Shown here: one piece after another, positions 28,544 through 36,524 of the stretch
Position numbering within the stretch: the first letter of the stretch is position 1
How the letters are laid out: every line of letters begins with the position of its first letter
Virus record (IMG/VR): IMGVR_UViG_3300033004_000002
Span: 1 to 56,059 of that record
Source of the DNA: a virus
DNA: 56,059 nt
Strand: one strand, 5' to 3'
Made by a program: the position numbers and the translations under genes
The notes under the pieces: generated by a model
Database searches by the model: none
What the model saw: only the letters and a program-made list of their open reading frames with translations
What the model was told of the DNA's origin: nothing

Positions 28544-28720
28544 ATGACTCTCGAAATCCACTGGGGAAAGGTTGCTCGTCATCTCAAGGATGACGCCGAG
28601 CAAATCAGAGAACGCGCGATAACCGCGTTTCACGGGGACATCGCTACGCAGAAGGAAATGCAGACCCGCGCCGCGATCCTGGAATCGTTGGCGAACGCAC
28701 TTTGGTACGGCCTAGAGTGA
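28544..28720 (+). CDS. 58-aa protein coupled to the integrase
   Basis: ATG 28544 follows the previous TGA directly, and its TGA overlaps the integrase GTG. MTLEIHWGKVARHLKDDAEQ, then helical IATQKEMQTRAAILESLANA. It is the gene translationally closest to the integrase and so a second candidate directionality factor. No family evidence. Confidence 0.5.
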   Translation: MTLEIHWGKVARHLKDDAEQIRERAITAFHGDIATQKEMQTRAAILESLANALWYGLE

Positions 28721-30399
28721 AACGCGCCGCGATCTACGCCCGCTTCTCAAGCGACCTACAGTCCGACCGCTCGATCGAGGACCAGGTCACGCTCTGTCAG
28801 GCGAAGGCCGCCCGCGACGGCTTCAAGATCGTGGCGACCTTCTCCGACCGCGCCCGCTCCGGCGCCTCGATCCACGGCCGCGCCGGCATTGCCGAGCTGC
28901 TCGCCGCCGCCAAGGCCGGCCAATTCGACGTCCTGATCGTCGAGGAGCTCGACCGCCTGTCGCGCTCGCAGGCCGACCTTGCCTCGATCTATGACCGGCT
29001 GACTTTCGTCGGCATCGACATCCTGACCGTGCATGGAGGGGCGGGCCGCACCGACCAGATCCAGGTCGGCATCCGCGGCATCGTCGGCGCCCTGTTCCTG
29101 ACCGACCTGGCGCACAAGGTCCGCCGCGGCGCCGCCGGCAATATCCGGCTGGGCAAGCACGCCGGAGGTCTCGCCTATGGCTACGACACCACGCCGGGCC
29201 AGCCAGGCGCGTGGACCATCAACGAGGAACAGGCGGCCATCGTGCGGCGAATCTTCACAGCCTATCTCGCCGGCGAGCGGACGCCGGCAATCGCGCGATC
29301 GCTCAATGCCGATGGCATCAAGCCGCCGCGCGGCAGCTATTGGCAGCCGGGCGCTTTGACCGGATCAAACAACCGCCACAACGGCATCATGGGCAACGAA
29401 ATCTATTGCGGCCGTCTGGTTTGGAATCGCGTGCGCATGATCAAGGATCCGGAGACCGGAAAGCGCGTGTCGCGGCCGAACCCGGAAACCGAGTGGCAGC
29501 GGGCTGAGGTGCCGCATCTGATGATCGTGCCGCCGGAAGTCTTCGACCAGGCCGCGGCGCTGAAGGCCTCCCGCGGCAATCTGGCGCCGACGCACCGCCG
29601 CGCGCCGAAGGCGCTGCTCTCCGGCCTGCTCAAATGCGGCAGCTGCGGCGGCGGCATGTCGATCAAGGGCCGCGACCGCGGCGGCGTGCGCATCGTCTGC
29701 ACCACGTTCCACAATGCCAAGCTTTGCGCCAACAACCGGACCTATTACCTGCATCACGTCGAGGAGACCGTGCTGTCGGGCCTGCGGCGCCACCTGGTCG
29801 ATCCGCGCGCGATCAAGCACTTCCTCAAATGCTACCACGACGAGCGCAAACGGCTGGTAGTCGAGGCGTCCAGGGAGCGGCCGGATCTGGAGCGGCGGCT
29901 TGGCGAGGCCACCCGCAAGCTCGCCAGGCTCACCGAGGCCATGCTTGACAGCGATGCGCCCGTGGCTTCATTCACCACGAGGATCGCCGAGCTCGAGCGG
30001 GAGAAAGCCGAGATCGAGGCCAGGCTCGCGCAAATGTCGGAACCGGTCCGGGTGATCGCCCTTCATCCGGCAGCCCAAGAGCACTATCTCAAGGTCGTGA
30101 ATGATCTCGCCGCGGCGGTTCGGGACCGCGCCGACCGCAGCGCGATGGCAGCGCCGGTCCGGGACCTGGTCGACAGCGTGATCGTGCATCGGACCTTGCC
30201 GGGCGAGCCGATCCGGCTCACGGTCAACGGGCGCCTGGCGGCGCTGATCGGGCAGCCGGTGTTTCCGCAAGGTTCTCTGTCGGGGGTCAAGTTGGTAGCG
30301 GGAGCCCGCTACGGGATAGAACCCCGTGTGGATGTACCTGTTTTTGCTATGGAGTTTTTTGGCGCGCGAAAAATGGGTCGTACGGCCCCGCACCCATAG
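28717..30399 (+). CDS. int: Large serine recombinase (phage integrase)
   Basis: I start it at GTG 28717 (MKRAAIYARFSSDLQ), 560 aa; TTG 28702 would add 5 residues. The catalytic Ser is S11 in YARFSS. The resolvase core spans ~1-150 (VEELDRLSRSQADL, DIQVGIRGIVGA-type helix E region), the recombinase domain ~160-280 (GKHAGGLAYGYDT; NEIYCGRLVWNR), the zinc-ribbon domain ~305-345 (KCGSCGGGMS ... CANN), and a coiled coil ~380-440. Such enzymes integrate phage DNA at a short attB without host factors. It lies at the end of the early-right operon; the 108-base gap after it may hold attP. The C-terminal ~50 residues are unusual in ending antisense to another small frame. Confidence 0.95.
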   Translation: MKRAAIYARFSSDLQSDRSIEDQVTLCQAKAARDGFKIVATFSDRARSGASIHGRAGIAELLAAAKAGQFDVLIVEELDRLSRSQADLASIYDRLTFVGIDILTVHGGAGRTDQIQVGIRGIVGALFLTDLAHKVRRGAAGNIRLGKHAGGLAYGYDTTPGQPGAWTINEEQAAIVRRIFTAYLAGERTPAIARSLNADGIKPPRGSYWQPGALTGSNNRHNGIMGNEIYCGRLVWNRVRMIKDPETGKRVSRPNPETEWQRAEVPHLMIVPPEVFDQAAALKASRGNLAPTHRRAPKALLSGLLKCGSCGGGMSIKGRDRGGVRIVCTTFHNAKLCANNRTYYLHHVEETVLSGLRRHLVDPRAIKHFLKCYHDERKRLVVEASRERPDLERRLGEATRKLARLTEAMLDSDAPVASFTTRIAELEREKAEIEARLAQMSEPVRVIALHPAAQEHYLKVVNDLAAAVRDRADRSAMAAPVRDLVDSVIVHRTLPGEPIRLTVNGRLAALIGQPVFPQGSLSGVKLVAGARYGIEPRVDVPVFAMEFFGARKMGRTAPHP

Positions 30400-30500
30400 A
30401 GCCAATGTGGACTCGCCACATGCCAGCTCGCGCAAAAGCCCGCCAGATGGGTTCCGGCGGGCGTGGTGGCGAGGAGGACAATCACGGCGAGCAGGGGCAT
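30309..30500 (-). CDS. 63-aa possible exported peptide (doubtful)
   Basis: ATG 30500 is just below the Acb2-like stop and begins MPLLAVIVLLATTPAGTHLA, a signal-peptide-like start. It then continues antisense to the last 91 bases of the integrase gene. The terminator stem at 30438-30462 lies inside it, which argues against translation. Included as a low-confidence call. Confidence 0.2.
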   Translation of the reverse strand: MPLLAVIVLLATTPAGTHLAGFCASWHVASPHWLYGCGAVRPIFRAPKNSIAKTGTSTRGSIP

Positions 30501-30507
30501 GGGCCGC
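30400..30507. other. Gap after the integrase, possible attP region
   Basis: The 108 bases between the integrase stop and the Acb2-like stop (convergent genes) hold a terminator stem and little else. Large serine integrases use attP sites close to their own gene. The region upstream of int is fully coding, so this is the best place for attP. I cannot identify the crossover dinucleotide. Confidence 0.3.
30438..30462 (-). terminator. Intrinsic terminator after the Acb2-like gene
   Basis: GCCCGCC/GGCGGGC, a 7-bp stem. On the minus strand it is followed by TTTTGCGC, so it would end leftward late transcripts. On the plus strand it would also slow read-through from the integrase gene. Confidence 0.7.
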
Positions 30508-30807
30508 TCACGTCGCGATCTCGAACATTTCCTCGACCGCCTGGTCGGCGGTGATCTCGCCCCGCTTGTGGGCCTCCAGGATCGGCTTGACGTCCTTGAA
30601 GGACACGGTTTTGATTTCCGTCTTGAACAGGACCGCGCGGACCGCGCAATCCTTGGCTTCGAGCAGCTTGCGCAGGGCCACCGTGCTTTCCGGATTTTTC
30701 GGTAGCTCCGCTGCCAGTTTTCGGGCGAGATCGCCGAACGGTGCGCTGACAGCCTGCAGGTGCGGCGGCAGGTGCTCATAGGCGAAGAACTGCAACAGAT
30801 TATCCAT
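30508..30807 (-). CDS. Acb2/Tad1-hairpin-like protein, candidate anti-CBASS
   Basis: The 99-aa product has FAYEHLPPHLQAVSAPFGDL (residues 8-27), then ELPKNPESTVALRKLLEAKD (34-53) and CAVRAVL. This pattern (HLP..LQ..S.P...LA ... P...E...ALRKLLEAKD) is a common phage family that I relate to the Acb2 cyclic-nucleotide sponge fold (two-helix hairpin, S/T-rich entrance). Acb2 binds CBASS signals and blocks that defence. A C-terminal extension (60-99) carries an SHOCT-like HKRGEITADQA tail. It follows R6. The family link is from pattern memory and needs a profile search. Confidence 0.55.
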   Translation of the reverse strand: MDNLLQFFAYEHLPPHLQAVSAPFGDLARKLAAELPKNPESTVALRKLLEAKDCAVRAVLFKTEIKTVSFKDVKPILEAHKRGEITADQAVEEMFEIAT

Positions 30808-30861
30808 CGGTCATTCCTTTGATCAACCGGGCATCCGGCCCGGCGCGGAGTTTTCAAGATT

Positions 30862-30907
30862 GCGGACAACTGTCAGCGGTGAGGGGGTGAGACCGGTTCG
30901 GTTATCT
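30862..30907 (-). repeat. Intergenic element R6 (before the Acb2-like gene)
   Basis: Minus-strand reading AGATAACCGAACCGGTCTCA, centre, CAGTTGTCCGC. It shares the CGAAC(A/C)GGTCTCACC block with R5 and the CAGTTGTCC end with R4. It overlaps the stop codon of the 109-aa gene and lies about 55 bases above the Acb2-like ATG. Confidence 0.75.
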
Positions 30908-31231
30908 GGCAGCGCATGATGCGGCCAAAAGCTTGGCGACTCGCTTCGCTGCGGCAATTTCACTTGCGCAATATTCTTCTTGCTGACGCGGCAGGATGAA
31001 AACGCGACCATCCCAACGTCTATCGAGAAGCACCAATTCAATCTCTGACCACGACAGACCTCCGCGTTGCGCTAGACGACTAAGTGTCTGATCGTGATTC
31101 TGTAGTGCTTGTTTTTCGTGTGGTCCGATTATGGACCATGGAATTCCTTGAGGGAAATCAGCGCCAACCATTTTTCGAGCGCTGCCTAAGACCGGAAACA
31201 AGGCATCCTCCGCTCTCTGATCACCAGTCAT
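30902..31231 (-). CDS. 109-aa conserved-type phage protein
   Basis: Starts at ATG 31231. IPWSIIGPHEKQALQNHDQT (~29-48) followed by LSRLAQRGGLSWSEIELVLL (~49-68) is a recognisable phage motif (GPHEKQA.NH.QTL.RLA.RGGLS..E) found near lysis or tail genes, function unknown. The second half is basic and Ala-rich. Upstream (31250-31265) CAGTTGTCC occurs on the plus strand, a half-match to the R elements in the opposite sense. Confidence 0.6.
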   Translation of the reverse strand: MTGDQRAEDALFPVLGSARKMVGADFPQGIPWSIIGPHEKQALQNHDQTLSRLAQRGGLSWSEIELVLLDRRWDGRVFILPRQQEEYCASEIAAAKRVAKLLAASCAAR

Positions 31232-31269
31232 GACGACTCCTCCGCTACGCTGGCAGTTGTCCAAAACTT

Positions 31270-31665
31270 TCAAGTCATGCTTCCCGGCATGAAGCAGCGA
31301 ATCTCGATGCGGACCGGCTCGTTTATTCCGCGCCGATAGATTGGCCACACCATGGTGCGCCCGACCCTGTTCGGCTCGGTGATCACCGCTTCGTCGGGCA
31401 CGTCCCACCACTGGTCTTCGATGCGCACGCGATAGTGACCGTCCTTGGTCTCCCAATCGATATCGCTCAAGGCGGTGCCGTCAGCGTCCGAGCAGCACGG
31501 GCCCTTGCCCGACTTCAGATTATCGAACCATGATTTGAGTGGAGACTGGGCATATTTGCCATCGAGATCACGCGCAGGCGCATGCCGAACCGAACAGCCG
31601 ACGGCGAGCAGGGCGAGCGCAATCACGGCCCACAGCCCGTACCAGCGGTTTTCCCTGGTCCTCAT
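31270..31665 (-). CDS. 131-aa predicted lipoprotein
   Basis: ATG 31665 overlaps the preceding stop. Signal region LWAVIALALLAVGC (residues ~11-24) has a lipobox-like AVGC, so acylation of the Cys is likely, or at least export. The exported part starts with SWFDNLKSGKGPCCSDADG and has WETKDGHYRVRIEDQWWDVP and VGRTMVWPIYRRG, a family I know as recurrent secreted proteins in bradyrhizobial phages. It ends IRCFMPGSM. Possibly an outer-membrane lysis or exclusion factor. Confidence 0.65.
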   Translation of the reverse strand: MRTRENRWYGLWAVIALALLAVGCSVRHAPARDLDGKYAQSPLKSWFDNLKSGKGPCCSDADGTALSDIDWETKDGHYRVRIEDQWWDVPDEAVITEPNRVGRTMVWPIYRRGINEPVRIEIRCFMPGSMT

Positions 31666-32072
31666 GGCTGCCTCACAAGGATCTGGTCGATCTTGCGCTC
31701 GAGACGATCGAACGCCTCCCGGTTTTCCTTGCGTCTCTCCTCGGCCGCCTCGCGGTCCTCGCTTCTCATCCGGTTGAAGTCGTCGCGGCGGACGAAATCC
31801 TTCTCGACCTCTAGGCGAAGGTCGTCGTACTGCCGGCGAATCCCCTCGAAATATTCCTGGTAATGGCCGCCCATGCCATCGATCCTCGCTTCGACCCGGC
31901 GCTCCGCCTCGCCCAGATCGTGCTGAAAATCGGCGCGGATCGTCGGCTCGATGCGCGCGACCCGCCAGAACCATGCGGCCAGGCTCGAGATCGCCCCGAA
32001 GATGGCCCCGCCCAGCGCGGAGACGGCGTGCGGCCAGTCAAACCCGGACCCGCCCGTATCCTGTGGTTGCAT
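31662..32072 (-). CDS. Membrane-anchored coiled-coil protein (holin/spanin-like region)
   Basis: I use ATG 32072 (GAGGTG 5 bases upstream); GTG 32078 is also in frame. One transmembrane segment at ~16-36 (HAVSALGGAIFGAISSLAAW), then a long charged coiled coil (~48-134: RIDGMGGHYQEYFEGIRRQY...). This matches phage lysis-cassette proteins with one span and a periplasmic or cytoplasmic coil. Coupled to the lipoprotein gene, as spanin pairs are, but the order and topology are unproven. Confidence 0.55.
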   Translation of the reverse strand: MQPQDTGGSGFDWPHAVSALGGAIFGAISSLAAWFWRVARIEPTIRADFQHDLGEAERRVEARIDGMGGHYQEYFEGIRRQYDDLRLEVEKDFVRRDDFNRMRSEDREAAEERRKENREAFDRLERKIDQILVRQP

Positions 32073-32231
32073 TGTCACACCTCAACAATGTTTGGTGAGA
32101 TGTGGGATTTCGGACAAATCACGCCTCAGTTCGGTAGTTGGATAAGTCTCAGCCATTGTCAGCCCCGCCCGGGTTGATGGTGGTCAGGGTCATCACGCCG
32201 TTGCTGCGACGTGATGGCCCGCTTGATCTTG

Positions 32232-33026
32232 CTACAGCGCGAGCGCAGGCAACGTGAATGGTGCCGCCGCCGGGAATAGTCCCGTCAAGGCTCCGGCGCC
32301 GACACCGACGCCAATCATGGCGAGCGTCTGCAGAAAGATCGCCTTCTCGTCTCCGATCAGCGCGCTGCAACCGAGCTTGAGATAGACGGGCAACCCGGCC
32401 TTGATCTGGGCAACCAGGTCCCGCTTGCGCTGGAACAGCACGATCATGTTGTAAGGCGCCTTGGCATTGATCACCTGCACCTGAGGCAATGACTGCAGGA
32501 ACTTGATCTGCGCCGGATAGCAGGCGTGGCTGATCGGGTCGCGGAAGCTGGTCGGATCGTTCGGATTGAGCAACGTGCCTGCGTCATCGTCGGCCTCCTG
32601 TATCGCCGCCACGACGTTGGCAACGAACTCGGCCTTCTTCGCGCTGATGTCCTCGATCAAACGCTGCAGCGGATCGATCGGCTTCAACGATCTCGGTTGC
32701 TGCTGCCCCTGCGCCATCGCCGGCGGCGCGAACAGGAACGCCGACAGCAACACGGCTGCGATCAGCACCTTGACGATCGCAGGCGGGATGACCGGAGCTT
32801 CAGCCGGCGCCGACACGAACACGCCGGTCTTGTTCGATGACAGCGCCGCCATTGCGGTCAGGATCACGCCGTTGATCTTGTAGGAGACACCGCAGAACCA
32901 CTGCACGGCGGGCGCATATTGCGCGACGATCGCGGGAGCGTGGTCGACGCTATAGCCTGCGATCAGCATCAACACGTTGGTCCAGACGCCGAACCAGAAC
33001 ATGAATTTCGGATCGATCTGTGGCAT
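32232..33026 (-). CDS. 264-aa membrane protein (holin-like N-terminus)
   Basis: Residues 8-30 (FMFWFGVWTNVLMLIAGYSV) and ~50-65 form a two-span N-terminal part. A third hydrophobic segment (~85-103, VKVLIAAVLLSAFLFAPPAM) ends in AQG, exactly like a signal peptide cleavage site, followed by a soluble Gln-rich domain with DPLQRLIEDISAKKAEFVAN. The C-terminus (GVGVGAGALTGLFPAAAPF) is hydrophobic. It may be a holin fused to an exported domain, or two ancestral genes joined. The region 32085-32231 upstream of the next gene holds a degenerate R-like stretch. Confidence 0.6.
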   Translation of the reverse strand: MPQIDPKFMFWFGVWTNVLMLIAGYSVDHAPAIVAQYAPAVQWFCGVSYKINGVILTAMAALSSNKTGVFVSAPAEAPVIPPAIVKVLIAAVLLSAFLFAPPAMAQGQQQPRSLKPIDPLQRLIEDISAKKAEFVANVVAAIQEADDDAGTLLNPNDPTSFRDPISHACYPAQIKFLQSLPQVQVINAKAPYNMIVLFQRKRDLVAQIKAGLPVYLKLGCSALIGDEKAIFLQTLAMIGVGVGAGALTGLFPAAAPFTLPALAL

Positions 33027-33044
33027 TGTCGTCCTTCTCCTTTT

Positions 33045-33209
33045 TCAGTTTCGGCAAGGCGGCGGCGATCCTAAGCCGTCGCACGGGTTCAGCAGGGTCT
33101 GCAGCTCGAGGAAGGTCTTGAAACTGTCGATGCCGCTTGCGATCAGCGGCCGGGCGAGGATCAGGATCGCAAGGCACAGGGCTGCGATCACCAGGATTCG
33201 GGGGGACAT
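33045..33209 (-). CDS. 54-aa single-span membrane protein
   Basis: I start it at ATG 33209 (MSPRILVIAALCLAILILAR), a transmembrane helix at residues 5-24. A tail follows with FKTFLELQTLLNPCDGLGSP and a second Cys at the end. A frame beginning at 33314 is longer but unlike protein. Adjacent to the holin-like gene; probably part of lysis or exclusion functions. Confidence 0.55.
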   Translation of the reverse strand: MSPRILVIAALCLAILILARPLIASGIDSFKTFLELQTLLNPCDGLGSPPPCRN

Positions 33210-33335
33210 GGGGGGGTCCTTTAGGGGGGGGGCGTGGTTGATCACGCGGCATACAGTGCTACCGCGGGGACTTGTCCGGGCGTCCCAGCAGGTGTAAGTT
33301 TCCTGCGATATCAACCGTTACGGGCAGGACTCTTC

Positions 33336-33506
33336 ATGGGAAAATGGCTGTTCTACGCGAAGGAGATCGCGCTCACCTTGGTGCTGCTGCTGGCTATCGT
33401 CGCGCTTTCGATCGAGATGATCTTGCTCTGCGCAATCGTGACCGTGTTCTTTCCGGTCACGGCGTTTCGGAAGGTATCCAGCGTCCTTGCTGACGGACTG
33501 AGCTAG
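33336..33506 (+). CDS. 56-aa membrane protein on the plus strand
   Basis: Opposite in strand to its neighbours. MGKWLFYAKEIALTLVLLLA, then IVALSIEMILLCAIVTVFF: two closely packed hydrophobic helices and a short polar tail (RKVSSVLADGLS). The codon pattern looks real. It lies in the 33210-33603 gap between divergent genes. Possible holin, antiholin or exclusion peptide. Confidence 0.5.
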   Translation: MGKWLFYAKEIALTLVLLLAIVALSIEMILLCAIVTVFFPVTAFRKVSSVLADGLS

Positions 33507-33603
33507 ATTGTGGGCTGTCGCTGATCACCAGCCGTGAGCAGCCTGCTTCGCCTCCAGCGCAGCAATCTTCGCCATCACGTCGACGCCGTTGATGTTGATG
33601 ATG

Positions 33604-35619
33604 CTACCTGACTCGTCTTGCGCGGATGTAGCCATAAGCCCCGTTGGTGCTCACCGCAAACGTACTAGTGGCGACCAGGTAAACCGTCGTAGTCCCGGAC
33701 AGTGAATAGCGCGTCGGAGGAATGACGGCATCGATCCCGGGCTGGCTGGCCGAGGTCGCGACGCTGGTTTGATAGGAGTCGACTCGAACGTCCCCGGTGC
33801 CGGTGCCGGCCCGCGCTCCGGGGAAGGTCGCCGAGGTCGTCGTGATCGCTCCGCCGATGAACGTCTGTGTGGTCGACGCGGCCGGCGCCATTGCCACCAT
33901 GCCGGACACGTCCCAATCCCCGGCCGTCAGCGAGATGCTCGTGACGTTGGCCGCGACGCCGGAGGTCAGCGCCACGGCGGACCCGAGAACCACCGAGGCG
34001 GACACGAGCTCGCCGACGCTTCCCGCGGCCGCGTTGTTGTTGGTGTTCGTTCCGACGATGTTGGCAGTGTTCAGCGTCGGGCCGTTTATCGTCGGACTGG
34101 TCAGCGTCGCGCCGGTGGCGCGCACGTAACCGGTGCCCGCGGTGCCCGTCGGCGCGCCGCCGTTGTCGTAGACGGCGCCCTGCACGTTCAGGGTACCGGC
34201 GCCCTCGTTCGCGCCGGTCGGTGCACCGAGCGTCGTGCTACCGTCGGGATAGACGTTGATCCAGTTCGCAAGCGAACTGGTGCCTGTGAAGACGTGCCAG
34301 ACACCGCTCGCATCAGAGGTCGTGCCGGCCGCATTGGTTGCCGACGAGAAATAGACATAGACCTTACGGCCCGTCGCGCCGTCGCCGAGATAGGTGTCCC
34401 GATTGCTGTCGTTGCGGAATGCGACATTGCCCGCGCCGTCGCAGAGCTGGACCATGCTGGTCAGCGAGGACGACAGCCCGCTGCAGCTGCCGAGGATCAT
34501 GTCGTTCGAGCCGGTGATGACGCCCGAGCCAGCCTGGCCAGCGGCGGCAAAGAAGTTTCCGAGCCCCGTCGTCAGAGTCGGCGCTGCATTTTCGCCCAGA
34601 AACAGCCCGCTGCCCGATGTCAGAACCCCGGCGGAATTATAACCAACCGCCGTCGATCCATTGCTGGATAGCGTCGCCGCCGACAGGGCAAACGCGCCGT
34701 AACCCGTGTTTCTGGACGTGGGCGCCGATTGACCGCTGTTCGAGCATGTAAAGTAGCCATGGCAGGTATTGTAATCGCCGAGACCGATGCTGAGCGTGCC
34801 GAGAAGTGCTTTCCAGCCGCTCGAATCGTTGCCGGCGCCATCGATGTTGTAGATCTGGTTGGCCTCGCCCCAGCCTGCGTTGCCAAAGCACGTCGTGCAA
34901 AATTCCCCGGTTTCGAAACCGCCAAACGTATCATAGCTGGCGGTCGTCATGTTGAGGCAGGTCGTGAGACCGATGCAGGCGATGTACCGGCCCTGCAGCG
35001 AGACCGCCGTCATCGCCGTGGGAGATGCGACGGTCTGCGACGGCGAAACCGTATAATGCCCGATGCCGCCGGGCGTTCCGGAGACTTGCGCCCTGATCTG
35101 GGTGCCGACCGTGACGCCTGATCCAGAGAGCGTTGCCGTGCTAATACGCTCGACAGGTACCGTCCCCGTCGTGATCGCGGTCACGTTCATATCCGTGCCG
35201 GTAATCGTCGCCGTGAACGTGCCGGCGTTGTGCACCAGGCTCGTGCCGCCGTTGCCGACCATGAGCGTGGAGTTCGCCAGACCGTTGTCCAGCATCCCGG
35301 TCGAGGGCACGTTCCACAGGACCGTGGTTGCCCCTGTCCCGGAGTCCATCTGCACGGCGCCGAGCGAATTGATCGAAATCGTGGGATTGTTGCGCAGCGT
35401 GAGCCCGCTCGTCCCGTTCCACGTCGGGATGCCGCGATCGGTCGATGATCCGGGGCCGCCGATGGCGCCGAGGCTGGTGCGCGCAGCAGCAGCGGTCGCC
35501 CCGCCCGTCCCGCCCTTCGGGATCGACAGCGGCGAGGTGCCCTGATTGACCTGGGCCAGCGCCGGCTCAGAAATGAGCACGAACGCAAGCGCCAGCGCGA
35601 TGAGGCCGCGGAGCTTCAT
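33604..35619 (-). CDS. Tail fibre/spike-like protein with a signal peptide
   Basis: The 671-aa product starts with a clear Sec signal ([20 protein letters not shown], cleavage after ALAQ). [20 protein letters not shown] (24-43) is the linker motif that opens many phage fibre domains. The middle is Gly/Ser/Thr-rich beta repeat ([40 protein letters not shown]). The end is a beta domain ([10 protein letters not shown]). An export signal on a fibre is unexpected because virion parts assemble in the cytoplasm. After the stop, another frame reads INGVDVMAKIAALEAKQAAH to a stop at 33538, which may be a separate tiny gene or the product of a -1 shift. Confidence 0.75.
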   Translation of the reverse strand: MKLRGLIALALAFVLISEPALAQVNQGTSPLSIPKGGTGGATAAAARTSLGAIGGPGSSTDRGIPTWNGTSGLTLRNNPTISINSLGAVQMDSGTGATTVLWNVPSTGMLDNGLANSTLMVGNGGTSLVHNAGTFTATITGTDMNVTAITTGTVPVERISTATLSGSGVTVGTQIRAQVSGTPGGIGHYTVSPSQTVASPTAMTAVSLQGRYIACIGLTTCLNMTTASYDTFGGFETGEFCTTCFGNAGWGEANQIYNIDGAGNDSSGWKALLGTLSIGLGDYNTCHGYFTCSNSGQSAPTSRNTGYGAFALSAATLSSNGSTAVGYNSAGVLTSGSGLFLGENAAPTLTTGLGNFFAAAGQAGSGVITGSNDMILGSCSGLSSSLTSMVQLCDGAGNVAFRNDSNRDTYLGDGATGRKVYVYFSSATNAAGTTSDASGVWHVFTGTSSLANWINVYPDGSTTLGAPTGANEGAGTLNVQGAVYDNGGAPTGTAGTGYVRATGATLTSPTINGPTLNTANIVGTNTNNNAAAGSVGELVSASVVLGSAVALTSGVAANVTSISLTAGDWDVSGMVAMAPAASTTQTFIGGAITTTSATFPGARAGTGTGDVRVDSYQTSVATSASQPGIDAVIPPTRYSLSGTTTVYLVATSTFAVSTNGAYGYIRARRVR

Positions 35620-35666
35620 GATGTCAGTCCGATGATGGGATGATGGGAGTTAGGAGTCGCGCGGAA

Positions 35667-36038
35667 TCACTCCGGCGCGACAGGCTCGGGTTTGTCGACA
35701 GGCCCGGCGGGGGTAGCCTGCTTGGTCTTGGCCGCATCGTCGGCGGTTTTCTTCGCGTCAGCCGCTGACTTTGGGGCAGCATCGTCGGCGGCCTTCTTTG
35801 CCGCAGCGGCCTGCGCCCTTTTCACCTCATTCTGCAGTGCCACCACCCACATCGAGATGGAGCGGCACACCGCGGCATCGTTGCGCAGCATCAGCGATGC
35901 CACGCAGCTATCGACCATCGAGGGCAACTGCGCCGCTGCGGTCTGCGCGCCATCATCGAAGTCGATCACAATGGGGGTCGCCGAGGCCGGCGCAGCAATG
36001 AGTGAGGCGGCAAATGCCGCAACATAGATCAGTCTCAT
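35667..36038 (-). CDS. 123-aa exported protein with Lys/Ala tail
   Basis: Signal peptide MRLIYVAAFAASLIAAPASA (cleavage ASA-TP). Mature N-terminal part has two Cys (SCVAS, VCRSIS), then a long Ala/Lys/Asp-rich helix (ALQNEVKRAQAAAAKKAADD...) and Pro/Glu end. A periplasmic protein with an extended helix; it could reach through the periplasm. Unknown function. Confidence 0.6.
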   Translation of the reverse strand: MRLIYVAAFAASLIAAPASATPIVIDFDDGAQTAAAQLPSMVDSCVASLMLRNDAAVCRSISMWVVALQNEVKRAQAAAAKKAADDAAPKSAADAKKTADDAAKTKQATPAGPVDKPEPVAPE

Positions 36039-36089
36039 GGATGGTTTCCCTTATATAGCCGCCGCTTTGAAATGGAGATCAGTGAGCAT

Positions 36090-36494
36090 TCAGTTCGCCG
36101 GCACACAAAAATCCTTGGCGAAGTAGGCATTGATCGACGTCGGATCGAGCGCGATTCCGATATCGATAGCCAGTTCGGCCGCCCGGCGCATGGCGAGCGA
36201 CTGAAACTCAGGATCCCATCGCGCGCTGTTGGGATAGACCTTTCCGTCGATGTTCAGATAGTAGCTCGTGCCCGGTGTCGGCACGTCGGCATGGCCGATG
36301 ATGATGTCGCAGCTTCCGTCTCTCAGGCTCCGCGCGGCGCCCGCACCGACGACCAGATTATTGAAGCCGATGATCTGAGTATGTGCCATTGGTGCGCCAG
36401 GCGGCGAGGTCAGATCGACAGAGGCAACGTCCGCCAGAGCAGGCATGGTAGCTAAGGCCATGGTGACGGACGCAGCGATGATGATGCATCTCAC
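36090..36494 (-). CDS. 134-aa exported protein
   Basis: Signal peptide MRCIIIAASVTMALATMPAL (cleavage ALA-DV). Mature part has AHTQIIGFNNLVVGAGAARS, SCDIIIGHADVPTPG and YYLNIDGKVYPNSARWDPEF, ending with a Cys (DFCVPAN), so one disulphide is likely. No family recognised. One of three consecutive late-region genes with export signals. Confidence 0.6.
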   Translation of the reverse strand: MRCIIIAASVTMALATMPALADVASVDLTSPPGAPMAHTQIIGFNNLVVGAGAARSLRDGSCDIIIGHADVPTPGTSYYLNIDGKVYPNSARWDPEFQSLAMRRAAELAIDIGIALDPTSINAYFAKDFCVPAN

Positions 36495-36524
36495 GGGAAT
36501 CTCCTGAATGTTTGTTGGGAAAGA

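Noticed and set aside
31250-31265. CAGTTGTCC on the plus strand as a seventh R copy
   Set aside because: Only the end block matches; the ATAACC block and spacing are absent and the orientation is opposite to the adjacent gene.
32106-32160. Degenerate R-like stretch (ACCGAACTGAGG...TTTGTCC, minus strand)
   Set aside because: Too many differences and shortened spacing to be counted with R1-R6; may be a decayed copy.
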